62,880 bases of DNA from Armatimonadota bacterium (GTDB lineage Bacteria > Armatimonadota > Zipacnadia > Zipacnadales > UBA11051). The stretch's first letter is position 1. The number at the start of each line of letters is the position of its first letter. The notes beneath the pieces are model-generated. The model saw nothing but the letters and a program-made list of their open reading frames with translations, was not told the DNA's origin and did no database searches. Positions 39,411 to 48,300 of the stretch are shown piece by piece. The stretch lies in contig JABLXH010000021.1 in the NCBI GenBank assembly GCA_013178155.1, forward strand, positions 1-62,880, written 5' to 3'. The translations under genes and the position numbers were made by a program.

Positions 39411-42400
39411 ATGAGACGCCTGGTCATGACCCTGGCCACCGCTGTGTTGGCCCTGCCGGCCCTGGCCGCCGACTACGTCTGGCTGGAGGGCGAGGCGCCC
39501 ACGTCGTGCAGCATCGAGGTACAGCCCTCCGGCTGGGGCAACAAACAGTTCCTCTCGCAGCAGACCTGGCTGCACATCAGCATTGAGGCCTCCGAGGTGG
39601 AGCAGAAGTGCCCACCCGAGGGCATTGTCATCGCCTACGACTTCACGCCGCCCTCCGCCGGACGCTACGAGGTCTGGAACCGCATTGGCTTTGAGTTCGT
39701 GCGGTCTCCCTTTGAGTGGCGGATTGACGATGGGCCCTGGCAAGCGGTCCCGCCCGACGCGCTAACGACCGACCTCATGGAGATCGCCGAGTGGTGCGAG
39801 GTGGCATGGCTGAAGCTCGGCGACGTGGACCTCGCCGGCGGGCAGCACCGCCTGGAGATCCGGCTCCCTCGAACCTATACCGAAGCCGAGGGCCAACGCG
39901 CGCTGCGTAACCTCCTCTATGCCTCCGATGCGCTCTGCCTCTACCAGGGCGCTTTCCGCCCCAACAGCTTCCATAAGCCTGACGAGGCGTGGCAGACCGA
40001 ACTGGACCTGAAGGCCGCACAGGACATCTTCCGACTGCATCCCGAGTACAGGGGACCCGACGGGCGCGTGGTGCTGCCGCTGGACGGCCTGTGGCAGGTC
40101 TGCCGTTGGGATGAGCAGGAGATCGAGGGGCGTGACCAGCCTGCAGCGTCTCTGCCTGACCTGGAAGATGTCCACTGGATGGCCATCCCTGTTCCCGGCA
40201 ACAAGTTCGAGGTCAGACCGGAGCTACGTCTGTGCCATCGCTTCATCTACCGCACACGAGTGGAGATCCCCGCCGCGGCAACGGGACAGTCGTTCTATCT
40301 GCGCTTCCCCTCGCTCAGCATGATCGCCAGTGTGTTCGTCAACGGGCAGTACTGTGGCGGCACGAAGGCGCCTTTCGCGCGGTGGGAGTGTGATGTCACC
40401 GGGGCGATCACGCCGGGACAGGTGAACGAGGTCTGCGTGGTGGTCAAGGACGCCTACTACGCCTTCAGCCCAAGGAAGCTGGGCAAGAGCTGCCGGATGC
40501 AGTTCAACGTGCCGGTCAGTTGGATGGGATCGCGCAACTTCATCAATCAGCACTTCGACTTCCCGGTGGGCAGCGAGGCCTATGCCCAGAGCGCCGGCAT
40601 CCTGGAGACGCCGAGCCTCATCGCCACGGGGCCGGTCTACGCGGCAGATGTGTTCGTGCGCCCCTCCACGTCGCGGAAGGAGCTGACTGCTGACATCACC
40701 TTGCGGAACTCGTCCGACACGCCGCGCCAGGTGCAGTTGCAGGTCCGAGCGGTGCCGGTGGGCGCAGGTGGACAAGCCAAGCAGTTCGCCACACAGGCGG
40801 TCACCGTTCCGGGAAGAAGCGAGCAGACGATCACCGTCACCGAGCCCTGGCCCAACCCGCGCCTGTGGTGGCCCGACGACCCGTTCCTGTATGACCTGGA
40901 GACGGCCATTGTCCTTGACGGCCAGACCGTTGAGGCCCGGCAAACGCGCTTTGGCTTCCGCGAATGGGGATGGACCGGGAAGCAGTTCACCATCAATGGC
41001 GTGCCCTGGCAGCTCTGGGCCGACACCACCCTCGGTGACGGTGGGCGCGACGCCGAGGCAGCGATTGCTCGCTGGCGCGAGAACGGCCAGAACATGTGGC
41101 GCTTCTGGGGTCGCACCTTCGGCGGTCTCAGCAAGGAGCAGGCCCTGGACCTGATGGACGCCCGCGGCATCGTCGTGCGGCGCAGCGGTATCTTTGACGG
41201 CCAGATGGCCAACTACCTCCACGGCTTGACCGACAACCCGGAACTCTACGCCAACTGGATCGAGCAGATGCGCGCGTGGGTCAGGGAGGAGCGCAACCAC
41301 CCCTCGGTGCTCATCTGGTCGTTGGAGAACGAGATCACCTTCATCAACTCACGGAACCTGGGACAGGCCGAGGCCGTGGAGCCGGAGATTGCCCGCGCCG
41401 CCCGCGAGATCATGGCGCTGGACCCGACGCGGCCGGTCATGGTTGATGGTGGTAACTGCCTGATGGACAAGTCGCTGCCAGTCAATGGCGTGCATTACAT
41501 GGAGAGCTACTGGCGCGACTACCCGGATGAAGCCTATACGCTTGAGAAGGCCTACCGCGCCCACGAGGCCGACATCCTGCCGGGCTGGGGCAAGTGCCCG
41601 TGGCAGTTGGTGCCGGACCGGCCCATCTTCATGGGCGAGAGCTTCTATGCGCGCGGTTCCACCCCCAGCGCCTATGCCCAGTTTGGCGGAGAGGCCTGCT
41701 TCCAGGGCTGGGGCCCGGCGACGCGGGTGGGAGTGGGGCGCCTGGCGAAGATGCTGGCCGAGGGCTACCGCTGGCATGGCGTCGCGGCGCATCACTTCTG
41801 GCTGAGCGAAAACGAAACGGACTTGCACCACAACTCATGGCGGCCGGTGGCGCTGCTGTGCCGCCAGTGGAACTGGACCTTCGCCGGCGGGCGGCAGGTG
41901 ACCCGCACCCTCAAGGTCTTCAACAACACCCACCTCGACGACCCCATCGAGGCTGTATGGGCGCTGCTGATGGACAACAAGGCGGTGGTGCGTGAGGCGC
42001 GCACGTTCTCTCTGCCGCCGGGTGGTGCCCAGGAGTTCACGGTCACCATCACCACGCCCGCCGTGGGCGAGCGCACGGCGGCGCAGTTCGTGCTCAAGTG
42101 CTGCCGGGGCGGCCAGGAAGTCTTCCGGGAGACGAAGCCCGTGGCGCTGATACCGGCTGATGCCGGACCCAGGCCCAACCTGGCGGCCGCCGAGCTTGTC
42201 GTCATGGACCCGGCCGGAGCCGTCCGGTCAAGACTGCAAGCCCGGGGCATACCCTTCAGCACGGCCGCCGACTTGGCCGAGGTGCCAAAGGAGGCGCGGG
42301 TGGTCGTGGTGGGTGCCGATGCGCTGACCCCGGCTCTGGCCACCGACCCCCGCTGGCTGGCGCTGGCGGCGTCCGGCAAGCGGCTGCTGGTGCTGGAGCA

Positions 42401-44471
42401 GGCACAGCCACTGCACTTCCAGGCGCTGCCGGCCGACCTCACCCCCACCAACCATGTGGGCCGTATTGCCTTCCCGGAGAACCCGGCCCACCCGGCCTTC
42501 GCGGGCCTGGACGAGCAGGACTTCTTCACCTGGTCCGGCGACCATGTGGTCTACCGCAACTCGTACCGCAAGGCGACCCAGGGTGCGGTGTCTTTGGCCC
42601 AGTGCGACGATTCTCTGGGCGATACGGCGCTGGCCGAGTGTCCCGTCAACGACGGCCTGATGGTGCTGTGCCAGATGGTCGTCGGCCAGAAGCTGGCGAC
42701 CGACCCGGTGGCGCAGCGCTTGTTTGACAACCTGCTGGCTTACTGCGCCACCTATGAACCCATCCGGCGCAAGACCGCTGTGGTCATGGCGCCGGACACA
42801 CCAGCCTACCGCCTCCTGAGTGAAAGCGGGCTGCAGTTCCAGGCCGTAGACGACGTGCGGTCGGCCCTTGACGGGAGCCACGACATTGTCGTCTTCGCCG
42901 CCACGCCGGCCAATCTGAAGGACCTGGCGGACGCGCCCGACCGCGTCAGGGCCTTCACCTCCCGCGGCGGCTGGCTCATGGCCTGGGGGCTTACCCCCGA
43001 GGGGCTGGCCGACTTCAACCGCCTGGTTGGCGTGGAGCACCTGCTGCGGCCCTTCGAGCTGGAGCGGGTGTCGCTGCCAGCCGTTCGCGATCCCCTGCTG
43101 GCTGGCCTGACCGCCCGCGATGTCACGATGGAGTCGGGGGAGAAGATCTTCCCGTGGGCCGGGGACATGTACCTCGTTGATGACGAGTTCACCTACATTG
43201 TGGACCTGGACGACATCGCGCCCTTTGCCGAGTTCCCGGGCGCCCCGGCAGGAGACCATGCGGCGGCCAAGGAGCGTGCAGCCGGCTGGCCCCGCAATGT
43301 GGTCAATGGCTTCACCAGTGCCGATGCCTGGAAACTCATCCACTACCTGGGGACCGACAATGCGCGGATCACCCTGACCTTGCCGCGACCGGAGCGCATC
43401 ACGCGGTTCTCTATCGTCCTCAACACGCACTACAGCGTCGCCACCCAGGTCAAGCTCTACTACGACAACGACCCGACGCCAGTCGTCCTGACCACTCAGC
43501 CCCACGGAGAGCGCCAGGACTTTGAGCTGCAGTCGCGACAGGCCACGAGGCTGACCGTGGAACTGGCCGCGTTCGACAAGCCCGGACAGACCACCGGCAT
43601 AGACAATCTCTGGCTGACCGTGGAGCGTCCGGCCGACTGGCGCCAGCGCGTTGTGCCGCTGCTGAACATCGGGGGCCTGGTGAAGTACCCCATGGGCGAG
43701 GGCGGGCTCATCCTGAACCAGCTCAACATCAAGGACAGCGAACCGGTACCGCAAAACGCGCAGAAGAAGCGCACCATCGTCACCACGTTGCTTCGCAACC
43801 TCCACGCCACCTTCGCCGGAGCCAGGCTCCTGACCACGGCCAACCTGCGATTCACCCCGGTGCCCTTCCACGAGCGCTGCAACGCCTATGTCACGAAAGA
43901 CCGCGGCTGGTTTGAGGGGGACCGGGACCTGGGTCACCTGCCGCGCGGCGAGGTGACGCTAGCGGGTGTACCGTACGAGATACGCGACTTCAAGACCTCG
44001 CCCTTGCCGGCCTGCGTCATGCTAGCCGGTCCAGGCACCAGAGGGCAACTGCCACAGGAGGTGCTGGGCTTGCCGATAGGCGCACGGGCGGACGCGCTCT
44101 TCTTCCTGCACACGCTCAACCGCACCGAGCAATGGCGGCCCCGTAATGCCGAGGATGCGCCGCCGGTGCTGTTTGAGTACGTCATCCACTACGCGGACGG
44201 CCAGACCGCTACCATCCCGGTCGTTTACGGCGAGGGCGTGGCCCACTGGGTCAGCGCGCAGCCGGCGGGCCTCAAGAGCGCCTCGGTGGCGTGGCATGCG
44301 CCGTTCCCGGGCGACCCCTCGGGCGAGGAGGCGGTCCTGTACCAGATGCAGTGGATCAACCCCCGGCCGGACGTGGAGATCAGCAGCCTTGACCTGCGGT
44401 ATGGTCCGGAGGGTGCCCGGTACGGCGCCCCGGCCCTGCTGGCGCTCACACTTGGGTCGGAACTGCCGTAG
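39411..44471 (+). CDS. Giant secreted GH2-family glycosidase (1686 residues)
   Basis: Exported multidomain protein with signal peptide 1-20. Order: unassigned N-terminal sandwich (21-215), GH2 sugar-binding jelly roll (about 216-410), Ig-like domain (411-515) and GH2 TIM barrel (516-830). The probable acid/base is E641 (SLENE) and a candidate nucleophile is E743 (MGESF). Downstream are two glutamine-amidotransferase-like folds (about 920-1115 and 1120-1240), an F5/8-type discoidin domain (about 1297-1405) and a C-terminal sandwich. Typical beta-galactosidases are ~1000 residues, so the tail is extended. AGGAGG precedes the ATG. It lies 21 bases after the preceding glycosidase gene. A LacI operator follows at 44516. 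Confidence 0.88.
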   Translation: MRRLVMTLATAVLALPALAADYVWLEGEAPTSCSIEVQPSGWGNKQFLSQQTWLHISIEASEVEQKCPPEGIVIAYDFTPPSAGRYEVWNRIGFEFVRSPFEWRIDDGPWQAVPPDALTTDLMEIAEWCEVAWLKLGDVDLAGGQHRLEIRLPRTYTEAEGQRALRNLLYASDALCLYQGAFRPNSFHKPDEAWQTELDLKAAQDIFRLHPEYRGPDGRVVLPLDGLWQVCRWDEQEIEGRDQPAASLPDLEDVHWMAIPVPGNKFEVRPELRLCHRFIYRTRVEIPAAATGQSFYLRFPSLSMIASVFVNGQYCGGTKAPFARWECDVTGAITPGQVNEVCVVVKDAYYAFSPRKLGKSCRMQFNVPVSWMGSRNFINQHFDFPVGSEAYAQSAGILETPSLIATGPVYAADVFVRPSTSRKELTADITLRNSSDTPRQVQLQVRAVPVGAGGQAKQFATQAVTVPGRSEQTITVTEPWPNPRLWWPDDPFLYDLETAIVLDGQTVEARQTRFGFREWGWTGKQFTINGVPWQLWADTTLGDGGRDAEAAIARWRENGQNMWRFWGRTFGGLSKEQALDLMDARGIVVRRSGIFDGQMANYLHGLTDNPELYANWIEQMRAWVREERNHPSVLIWSLENEITFINSRNLGQAEAVEPEIARAAREIMALDPTRPVMVDGGNCLMDKSLPVNGVHYMESYWRDYPDEAYTLEKAYRAHEADILPGWGKCPWQLVPDRPIFMGESFYARGSTPSAYAQFGGEACFQGWGPATRVGVGRLAKMLAEGYRWHGVAAHHFWLSENETDLHHNSWRPVALLCRQWNWTFAGGRQVTRTLKVFNNTHLDDPIEAVWALLMDNKAVVREARTFSLPPGGAQEFTVTITTPAVGERTAAQFVLKCCRGGQEVFRETKPVALIPADAGPRPNLAAAELVVMDPAGAVRSRLQARGIPFSTAADLAEVPKEARVVVVGADALTPALATDPRWLALAASGKRLLVLEQAQPLHFQALPADLTPTNHVGRIAFPENPAHPAFAGLDEQDFFTWSGDHVVYRNSYRKATQGAVSLAQCDDSLGDTALAECPVNDGLMVLCQMVVGQKLATDPVAQRLFDNLLAYCATYEPIRRKTAVVMAPDTPAYRLLSESGLQFQAVDDVRSALDGSHDIVVFAATPANLKDLADAPDRVRAFTSRGGWLMAWGLTPEGLADFNRLVGVEHLLRPFELERVSLPAVRDPLLAGLTARDVTMESGEKIFPWAGDMYLVDDEFTYIVDLDDIAPFAEFPGAPAGDHAAAKERAAGWPRNVVNGFTSADAWKLIHYLGTDNARITLTLPRPERITRFSIVLNTHYSVATQVKLYYDNDPTPVVLTTQPHGERQDFELQSRQATRLTVELAAFDKPGQTTGIDNLWLTVERPADWRQRVVPLLNIGGLVKYPMGEGGLILNQLNIKDSEPVPQNAQKKRTIVTTLLRNLHATFAGARLLTTANLRFTPVPFHERCNAYVTKDRGWFEGDRDLGHLPRGEVTLAGVPYEIRDFKTSPLPACVMLAGPGTRGQLPQEVLGLPIGARADALFFLHTLNRTEQWRPRNAEDAPPVLFEYVIHYADGQTATIPVVYGEGVAHWVSAQPAGLKSASVAWHAPFPGDPSGEEAVLYQMQWINPRPDVEISSLDLRYGPEGARYGAPALLALTLGSELP

Positions 44472-44515
44472 ACAGGCAGCAGGTGCGGGCGGGGGGTGCG
44501 GAGAATGGTCCAGCT

Positions 44516-44527
44516 GTAAGCGCTTAC
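44516..44527. promoter_or_regulatory. LacI-type operator, single site before lacI
   Basis: Perfect 12-bp palindrome GTAAGCGCTTAC, with CpG at the centre as in LacI/CcpA-type operators, centred about 35 bases upstream of the lacI ATG. The same palindrome occurs twice at 48135-48167. Likely autoregulation. Confidence 0.75.
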
Positions 44528-44556
44528 TTGACCGACTGAAGGGTCCAAACGACGCG

Positions 44557-45567
44557 ATGGCCAACATCTATGACGTGGCTCGCGCTGCGGGCGTCTCCAT
44601 CGCTACGGTCTCTCGCGTGCTTAATGGCAGCGACCGCGTCAGCGAACCACTTCGCGTCCGCGTTCTGCAGGCCGCCGACCGGCTCGGCTACCGCCCCAAC
44701 CGTCTGGCCCGCGCGCTGGCGGAAGGCCGTGTGCACGCCCTGGGCCTGATGCTTCCCTCCGACATCTCCCACCCCTTCTACTCGCAACTGGCTGAGCACG
44801 TCGCTGAGTGCGCCCTGCAGCAAGGCTATGAGGTCATCGTGGGTCTGCCGGCCCGGGCTGATGTTGACAGCTACCTGCGCGTGGCCAGCGACCTCCAGGA
44901 TCGGCGCGTGCTGGGCATGCTTCTTTGCGCCGGGGCGGACACCGTGCGGGCCTGCGTGGCAGCACGTGGGGCCGACAGCCCCCCGATGGTCGCGGTCGGG
45001 TGTCTCCCGGAGGTCGGCATACCGGTGGTGACCAGTGACGAGGAGGCAGCCGGGTACCAGGCCGCCCGACACCTGCTGGAGTTCGGACACAAGCACATCG
45101 GCTATCTGGGGGTGGGAGCAGACCGTGTTCGCCGGCGGGGTCGCGAGGCAGGCTATGCCCGTGCCCTGGTGGAGGCTGGCAGTGAACCCCTCTTTGTGGA
45201 GGCTCCCCGCAACATGATGGGCGGCTGCCAGGGGGTGCAGCGGCTCCTGGAAGCAGCGCCGCATATCACCGCCGTCGTGACCCACAACGATGCGGTGGCT
45301 CTGGGCGCCCTGCGGGGGCTTCACGACATACGCCGCCGGGTCCCGCAGGACGTGTCGGTCGTCGGCTTTGATAACATCCGTCAGGGAGAGTACTGCGTGC
45401 CGGCTCTTACCACGATAGACCTGGCGGCGCAGGCCATCGCCTGTGAGGCAGTGCGCGTGGTGGTAGACCTGCTAGCCGGCGCCCCGGCCGCAGGTGAACC
45501 GGCCACATTGCTCATCCCGCCGCAACTCATCATCCGCGAGTCGTCTGCCCCCTGCCCAGGGGCCTGA
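44557..45567 (+). CDS. LacI-family transcriptional regulator
   Basis: Repressor or activator of 336 residues. The N-terminal helix-turn-helix (NIYDVARAAGVSIATVSRVLNG) and hinge helix (RPNRLARALAEGR) are classical. A periplasmic-binding-protein-like sugar domain follows (ALGLMLPSDISHPFYSQLAEHV to the end) with the VVGFDNI motif near residue 270. The start is the ATG at 44557; an in-frame upstream extension lies within the preceding gene and operator. It is embedded in a run of secreted hydrolase genes, between the GH2 and metallopeptidase genes. Its likely operator GTAAGCGCTTAC occurs upstream of itself and twice in the divergent pilin/amidohydrolase promoter region, so the inducer is probably a sugar from the degraded glycan. 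Confidence 0.95.
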   Translation: MANIYDVARAAGVSIATVSRVLNGSDRVSEPLRVRVLQAADRLGYRPNRLARALAEGRVHALGLMLPSDISHPFYSQLAEHVAECALQQGYEVIVGLPARADVDSYLRVASDLQDRRVLGMLLCAGADTVRACVAARGADSPPMVAVGCLPEVGIPVVTSDEEAAGYQAARHLLEFGHKHIGYLGVGADRVRRRGREAGYARALVEAGSEPLFVEAPRNMMGGCQGVQRLLEAAPHITAVVTHNDAVALGALRGLHDIRRRVPQDVSVVGFDNIRQGEYCVPALTTIDLAAQAIACEAVRVVVDLLAGAPAAGEPATLLIPPQLIIRESSAPCPGA

Positions 45568-45588
45568 CCGGATTCGGGAGGACGCCCC

Positions 45589-47139
45589 ATGTACTCTTTC
45601 CTGGCCCTGGTTGCTCTTGCCTGTGTCGGGGTGCTGCCGGTCTGCGCGGCCGTCGAGCCGCAGCCCCTGCCCGCCGGAGTGGCGGACACAGGGATCAACG
45701 TGCTCTATGACTCCAGCCACCAGTTCACGTTCTTCAACCACTGGAGCTGTCAGGACTCCCTGCGCAACGCGGGGCACCGCGTAACGGGCAATCAGGCCTC
45801 GCTGAACCGTGCCCTCACGCCGGGTACCGCCATGCGCACGCGATCGCAGGACAGCCACGAATGGGGCACATATCGGCCCTTTGGGCAGCTTCCCGCACCG
45901 GTCTATGACGTCTGCTACACCTACCAGCACAGCCGGGCCCAGCCTTACCTGCCGCAGGAGGTCCAGGCTCTGCGGCGCTTTGTGCAGGGTGGCGGGGGCC
46001 TGATTATCGAGATGAGCAACCCGGACACTCCCCTCGCGAGGATGGCGGAGAGCCTGGGCGCCAGGCTGACTCCGGACAACGGACCAGTGAGGGTGAAGGG
46101 TGAGGTCGAAGGACTGAAGGGCTTCGTCTTTCCGCGCGAGAGCCGACTCGCGCAGTTCAGTGACGGCTGGGAGGTGCTTGTCGGCGACGATGCGTCCCGC
46201 GGCGTCCTGGCGCAGCGCAAGCTGGGAGCGGGCAATATCCTGTGCCTGACCGACCCCGGACTACTCCACGAGAGATCCGGCGGGGAGGACCATCCCAATC
46301 AGGCTCTGCTGACCTGGATGGTCCGGCGAGCGGCCACAGGAGGCCGGGACAGGGCTGACGAGCGCCGCGTCCCCTGGGAGTATGGCGGCCTGGGCGGAGC
46401 CTTCTACCCCGACAACGAGATCGCTGTGGCCGGGGTACGCGTGCTGTACTCTGACAATCAGCTTCCGGACATCATAGAAATGGTCAAGAAGCGGGTTCCT
46501 GAGGTCCTCGAGCGGCTCCAGGGGATGTTGCCGACGCCGCCCAACCCGGGCGCGGCTTTCTACATCAACATTGCGGCGGGCGAGGGCGGTGGCTGGGCGG
46601 AGAACGCCATTACGCCCAAGCTGGCGGGCACCATCTCGCTGGACCACAACGGAATCCTGAGCGTCCTGGCCCATGAGCTGGCGCACACCATGTATGGTCC
46701 GGAGGCCACCGATGGCACACCCGGCTGTGGCCTGCCTGACTGGTTCAGCGAGGCCCACGCCGGGTGGTTCCAGCGCAAGATCGGCCGCGACATGGGCTTT
46801 GGCAGTGGCTGGCCGTACCACAGCCCGGGACTGGCGAGGCAGGACCCGTTGCTCGACCGCATTGACCTGGCCAATATCGGCGAGGGCGAGATGGGGCTGG
46901 CCTGGGAGAAGGCCTGGTTCATCTGGTCCATCATGGACGCGCGTTACGGCCCGGACTGGTACCCCAGGTGGCTGGCCCACGTGCATCGCAAGTACAACAA
47001 CCCGCAGCGACAGCTCTCCATGGATGAGTACGTGGCTTCCATCAGCGAGACTGTGGGCGAGGACGTGGCGCCGCTGTTCGCCCGTTTCGGGACGACCGTG
47101 GCTGCCACCACGGAACTACCCCCGATCGGCCCCCGTTAG
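45589..47139 (+). CDS. Secreted gluzincin-type zinc metallopeptidase
   Basis: Exported protein of 516 residues with signal peptide 1-20. The first half (about 30-250) resembles a ThuA/glutamine-amidotransferase-like fold (RFVQGGGGLIIEMSN). The second half is a Peptidase_MA-like zinc protease: H362-E-x-x-H366, with third ligand probably E388 in LPDWFSEAHAGW. The SLDHNGILSVLAHELAHTM block is well conserved. It might degrade proteins or act on glycoprotein linked to the island's glycan. GGGAGG precedes the ATG. It follows lacI by 21 bases and probably shares its transcript. A hairpin terminator follows. The peptidase family placement is by motif only. Confidence 0.82.
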   Translation: MYSFLALVALACVGVLPVCAAVEPQPLPAGVADTGINVLYDSSHQFTFFNHWSCQDSLRNAGHRVTGNQASLNRALTPGTAMRTRSQDSHEWGTYRPFGQLPAPVYDVCYTYQHSRAQPYLPQEVQALRRFVQGGGGLIIEMSNPDTPLARMAESLGARLTPDNGPVRVKGEVEGLKGFVFPRESRLAQFSDGWEVLVGDDASRGVLAQRKLGAGNILCLTDPGLLHERSGGEDHPNQALLTWMVRRAATGGRDRADERRVPWEYGGLGGAFYPDNEIAVAGVRVLYSDNQLPDIIEMVKKRVPEVLERLQGMLPTPPNPGAAFYINIAAGEGGGWAENAITPKLAGTISLDHNGILSVLAHELAHTMYGPEATDGTPGCGLPDWFSEAHAGWFQRKIGRDMGFGSGWPYHSPGLARQDPLLDRIDLANIGEGEMGLAWEKAWFIWSIMDARYGPDWYPRWLAHVHRKYNNPQRQLSMDEYVASISETVGEDVAPLFARFGTTVAATTELPPIGPR

Positions 47140-47162
47140 GGACAAGCAGAAGCGCAAAGACA

Positions 47163-47190
47163 GGACGCTGCCGCGAAGGCGGCAGCGTCC
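47163..47190. terminator. Bidirectional terminator between metallopeptidase and lipoprotein genes
   Basis: Perfect 12-bp stem (47163-47174 with 47179-47190) and a four-base loop, between convergent stop codons at 47139 and 47215. The minus strand continues TGTCTTTG, a weak T-rich tail. Confidence 0.75.
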
Positions 47191-47214
47191 CTGACTCTCG
47201 TCCGTCGAGTAAGG

Positions 47215-47433
47215 CTAGCGCCCCTGAGCACCGCCGGGCCGCGACTGATTGGCGCCCTGGCCCTGGTCCGAGCCGCCCCCTGGCTTGACGGGACCTCGTG
47301 AGCGACTCTCCTTGACGGTGATGCCCTGCTCCTTGCCACTCGCCCCCGACTTCCCGCCGCTCGGACACCCACCCAACACCAGCGGCGTTGCCAGCGCAGC
47401 GACAAGGCCAAGCATGGTCAGCAGTTTGCGCAT
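47215..47433 (-). CDS. Small Gly/Ser-rich lipoprotein
   Basis: Lipoprotein of 72 residues. The signal peptide MRKLLTMLGLVAALATPLVLGGC places the acylated Cys at position 23. The mature part is only about 50 residues, disordered and rich in Gly, Ser, Lys and Gln. The ATG at 47433 has GGAGG eight bases upstream; in-frame codons further upstream are not needed. It lies 40 bases downstream of the pilin-like gene on the same strand and is probably its operon partner under LacI control. Similar tiny lipoproteins beside prepilin genes recur in this kind of genome, as general knowledge. Function unknown. Confidence 0.7.
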   Translation of the reverse strand: MRKLLTMLGLVAALATPLVLGGCPSGGKSGASGKEQGITVKESRSRGPVKPGGGSDQGQGANQSRPGGAQGR

Positions 47434-47473
47434 CCTGAAGGCCTCCATCATCTCCGGGAATGGACTGGCGGCA

Positions 47474-48094
47474 CTAGTCAACGGTCAGGTCAAACTCGGG
47501 CACGGGCGGGTACCCCAACGGCCACGCCGCCAGCAGTTTGCCACGCTGGATCCACTTGGCGTGCCCGTCGTAGTAACCGCAGTTGACGCCGCCGTTGTGG
47601 AGGTCTGTCGGCAGCGAGCAGTTGGGCTGGTTGCAGGAGGGCCAGAACCAGCCGCACCACATGCTGCCTTCGGCCTGCAGGATCTTGCTGGCCGGCGACC
47701 TCACGGTGGCGATGCTCTTTCCCACGGTGCCGTAGTTGAACTGGTAGGTAGCGGTGAGGCGGCCGGTGGGACAGTCCGAGATGTCCCAGGGCTGCATGTT
47801 CCACGAAGGGCAGACCCAGATCTGGCGATTCTTGATGTAGGGCATGAGAAGGTCCATGTAGCCGAGGTTCTTGCCATCGGGATTGCCCCAGATGTCAGGG
47901 GGGAGCGTCTCGTCGTAGTCCTGAACATACTGCGCCACGGCGAGCATGATCTGCTTTGAGTTGCTCAGACACGAGGTCTGCCGTGCCTTCTCCCGCGCTT
48001 TGGCGAAGACAGGGAACAGAATGGCCGCGAGAATGGCGATGATGGCAATGACAACGAGAAGCTCGATAAGCGTGAAGCCGCGACGGTGCAACAT
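47474..48094 (-). CDS. Prepilin-like protein with H-x9-DG motif
   Basis: Type IV pilin-like or pseudopilin protein of 206 residues. The prepilin signal MLHRRG ends at Gly6, with F7 as the new N-terminus and E11 at position +5. It is followed by the hydrophobic helix [20 protein letters not shown] and [16 protein letters not shown]. The C-terminal domain carries the H166-x9-D176-G177 motif of the 'prepilin-type processing-associated H-X9-DG' family. It would be processed by a prepilin peptidase (not in the window) and probably forms part of a surface or secretion fibre, or is itself secreted. AAGGAG precedes the ATG at 48094. Two LacI-type operators lie 41-73 bases upstream. Confidence 0.93.
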   Translation of the reverse strand: MLHRRGFTLIELLVVIAIIAILAAILFPVFAKAREKARQTSCLSNSKQIMLAVAQYVQDYDETLPPDIWGNPDGKNLGYMDLLMPYIKNRQIWVCPSWNMQPWDISDCPTGRLTATYQFNYGTVGKSIATVRSPASKILQAEGSMWCGWFWPSCNQPNCSLPTDLHNGGVNCGYYDGHAKWIQRGKLLAAWPLGYPPVPEFDLTVD

Positions 48095-48134
48095 GAGTTG
48101 TCATCTCCTTCCACAGCAATGGGCCATAGCACTG

Positions 48135-48146
48135 GTAAGCGCTTAC
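48135..48146. promoter_or_regulatory. LacI-type operator, proximal site
   Basis: Perfect palindrome GTAAGCGCTTAC, identical to 44516-44527, in the 206-base divergent region between the pilin-like gene and the amidohydrolase gene. Confidence 0.8.
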
Positions 48147-48155
48147 TTATTGCTA

Positions 48156-48167
48156 GTAAGCGCTTAC
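48156..48167. promoter_or_regulatory. LacI-type operator, distal site
   Basis: Second identical palindrome. Centre-to-centre spacing to 48135-48146 is 21 bp, two helical turns, so two dimers could bind the same DNA face cooperatively. Confidence 0.8.
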
Positions 48168-48300
48168 CGAGCCAGTCTAACGCGATTCCGCCTCCACCGC
48201 AAGAGGAATCTCGCGCCTCGGTCCAGACAAAGGGAAGGCGGTAGCCAGACGCGAAATGGCAAGCCGACCCGCGTCATCTAAGCCATCTCGAGGTAGACCT

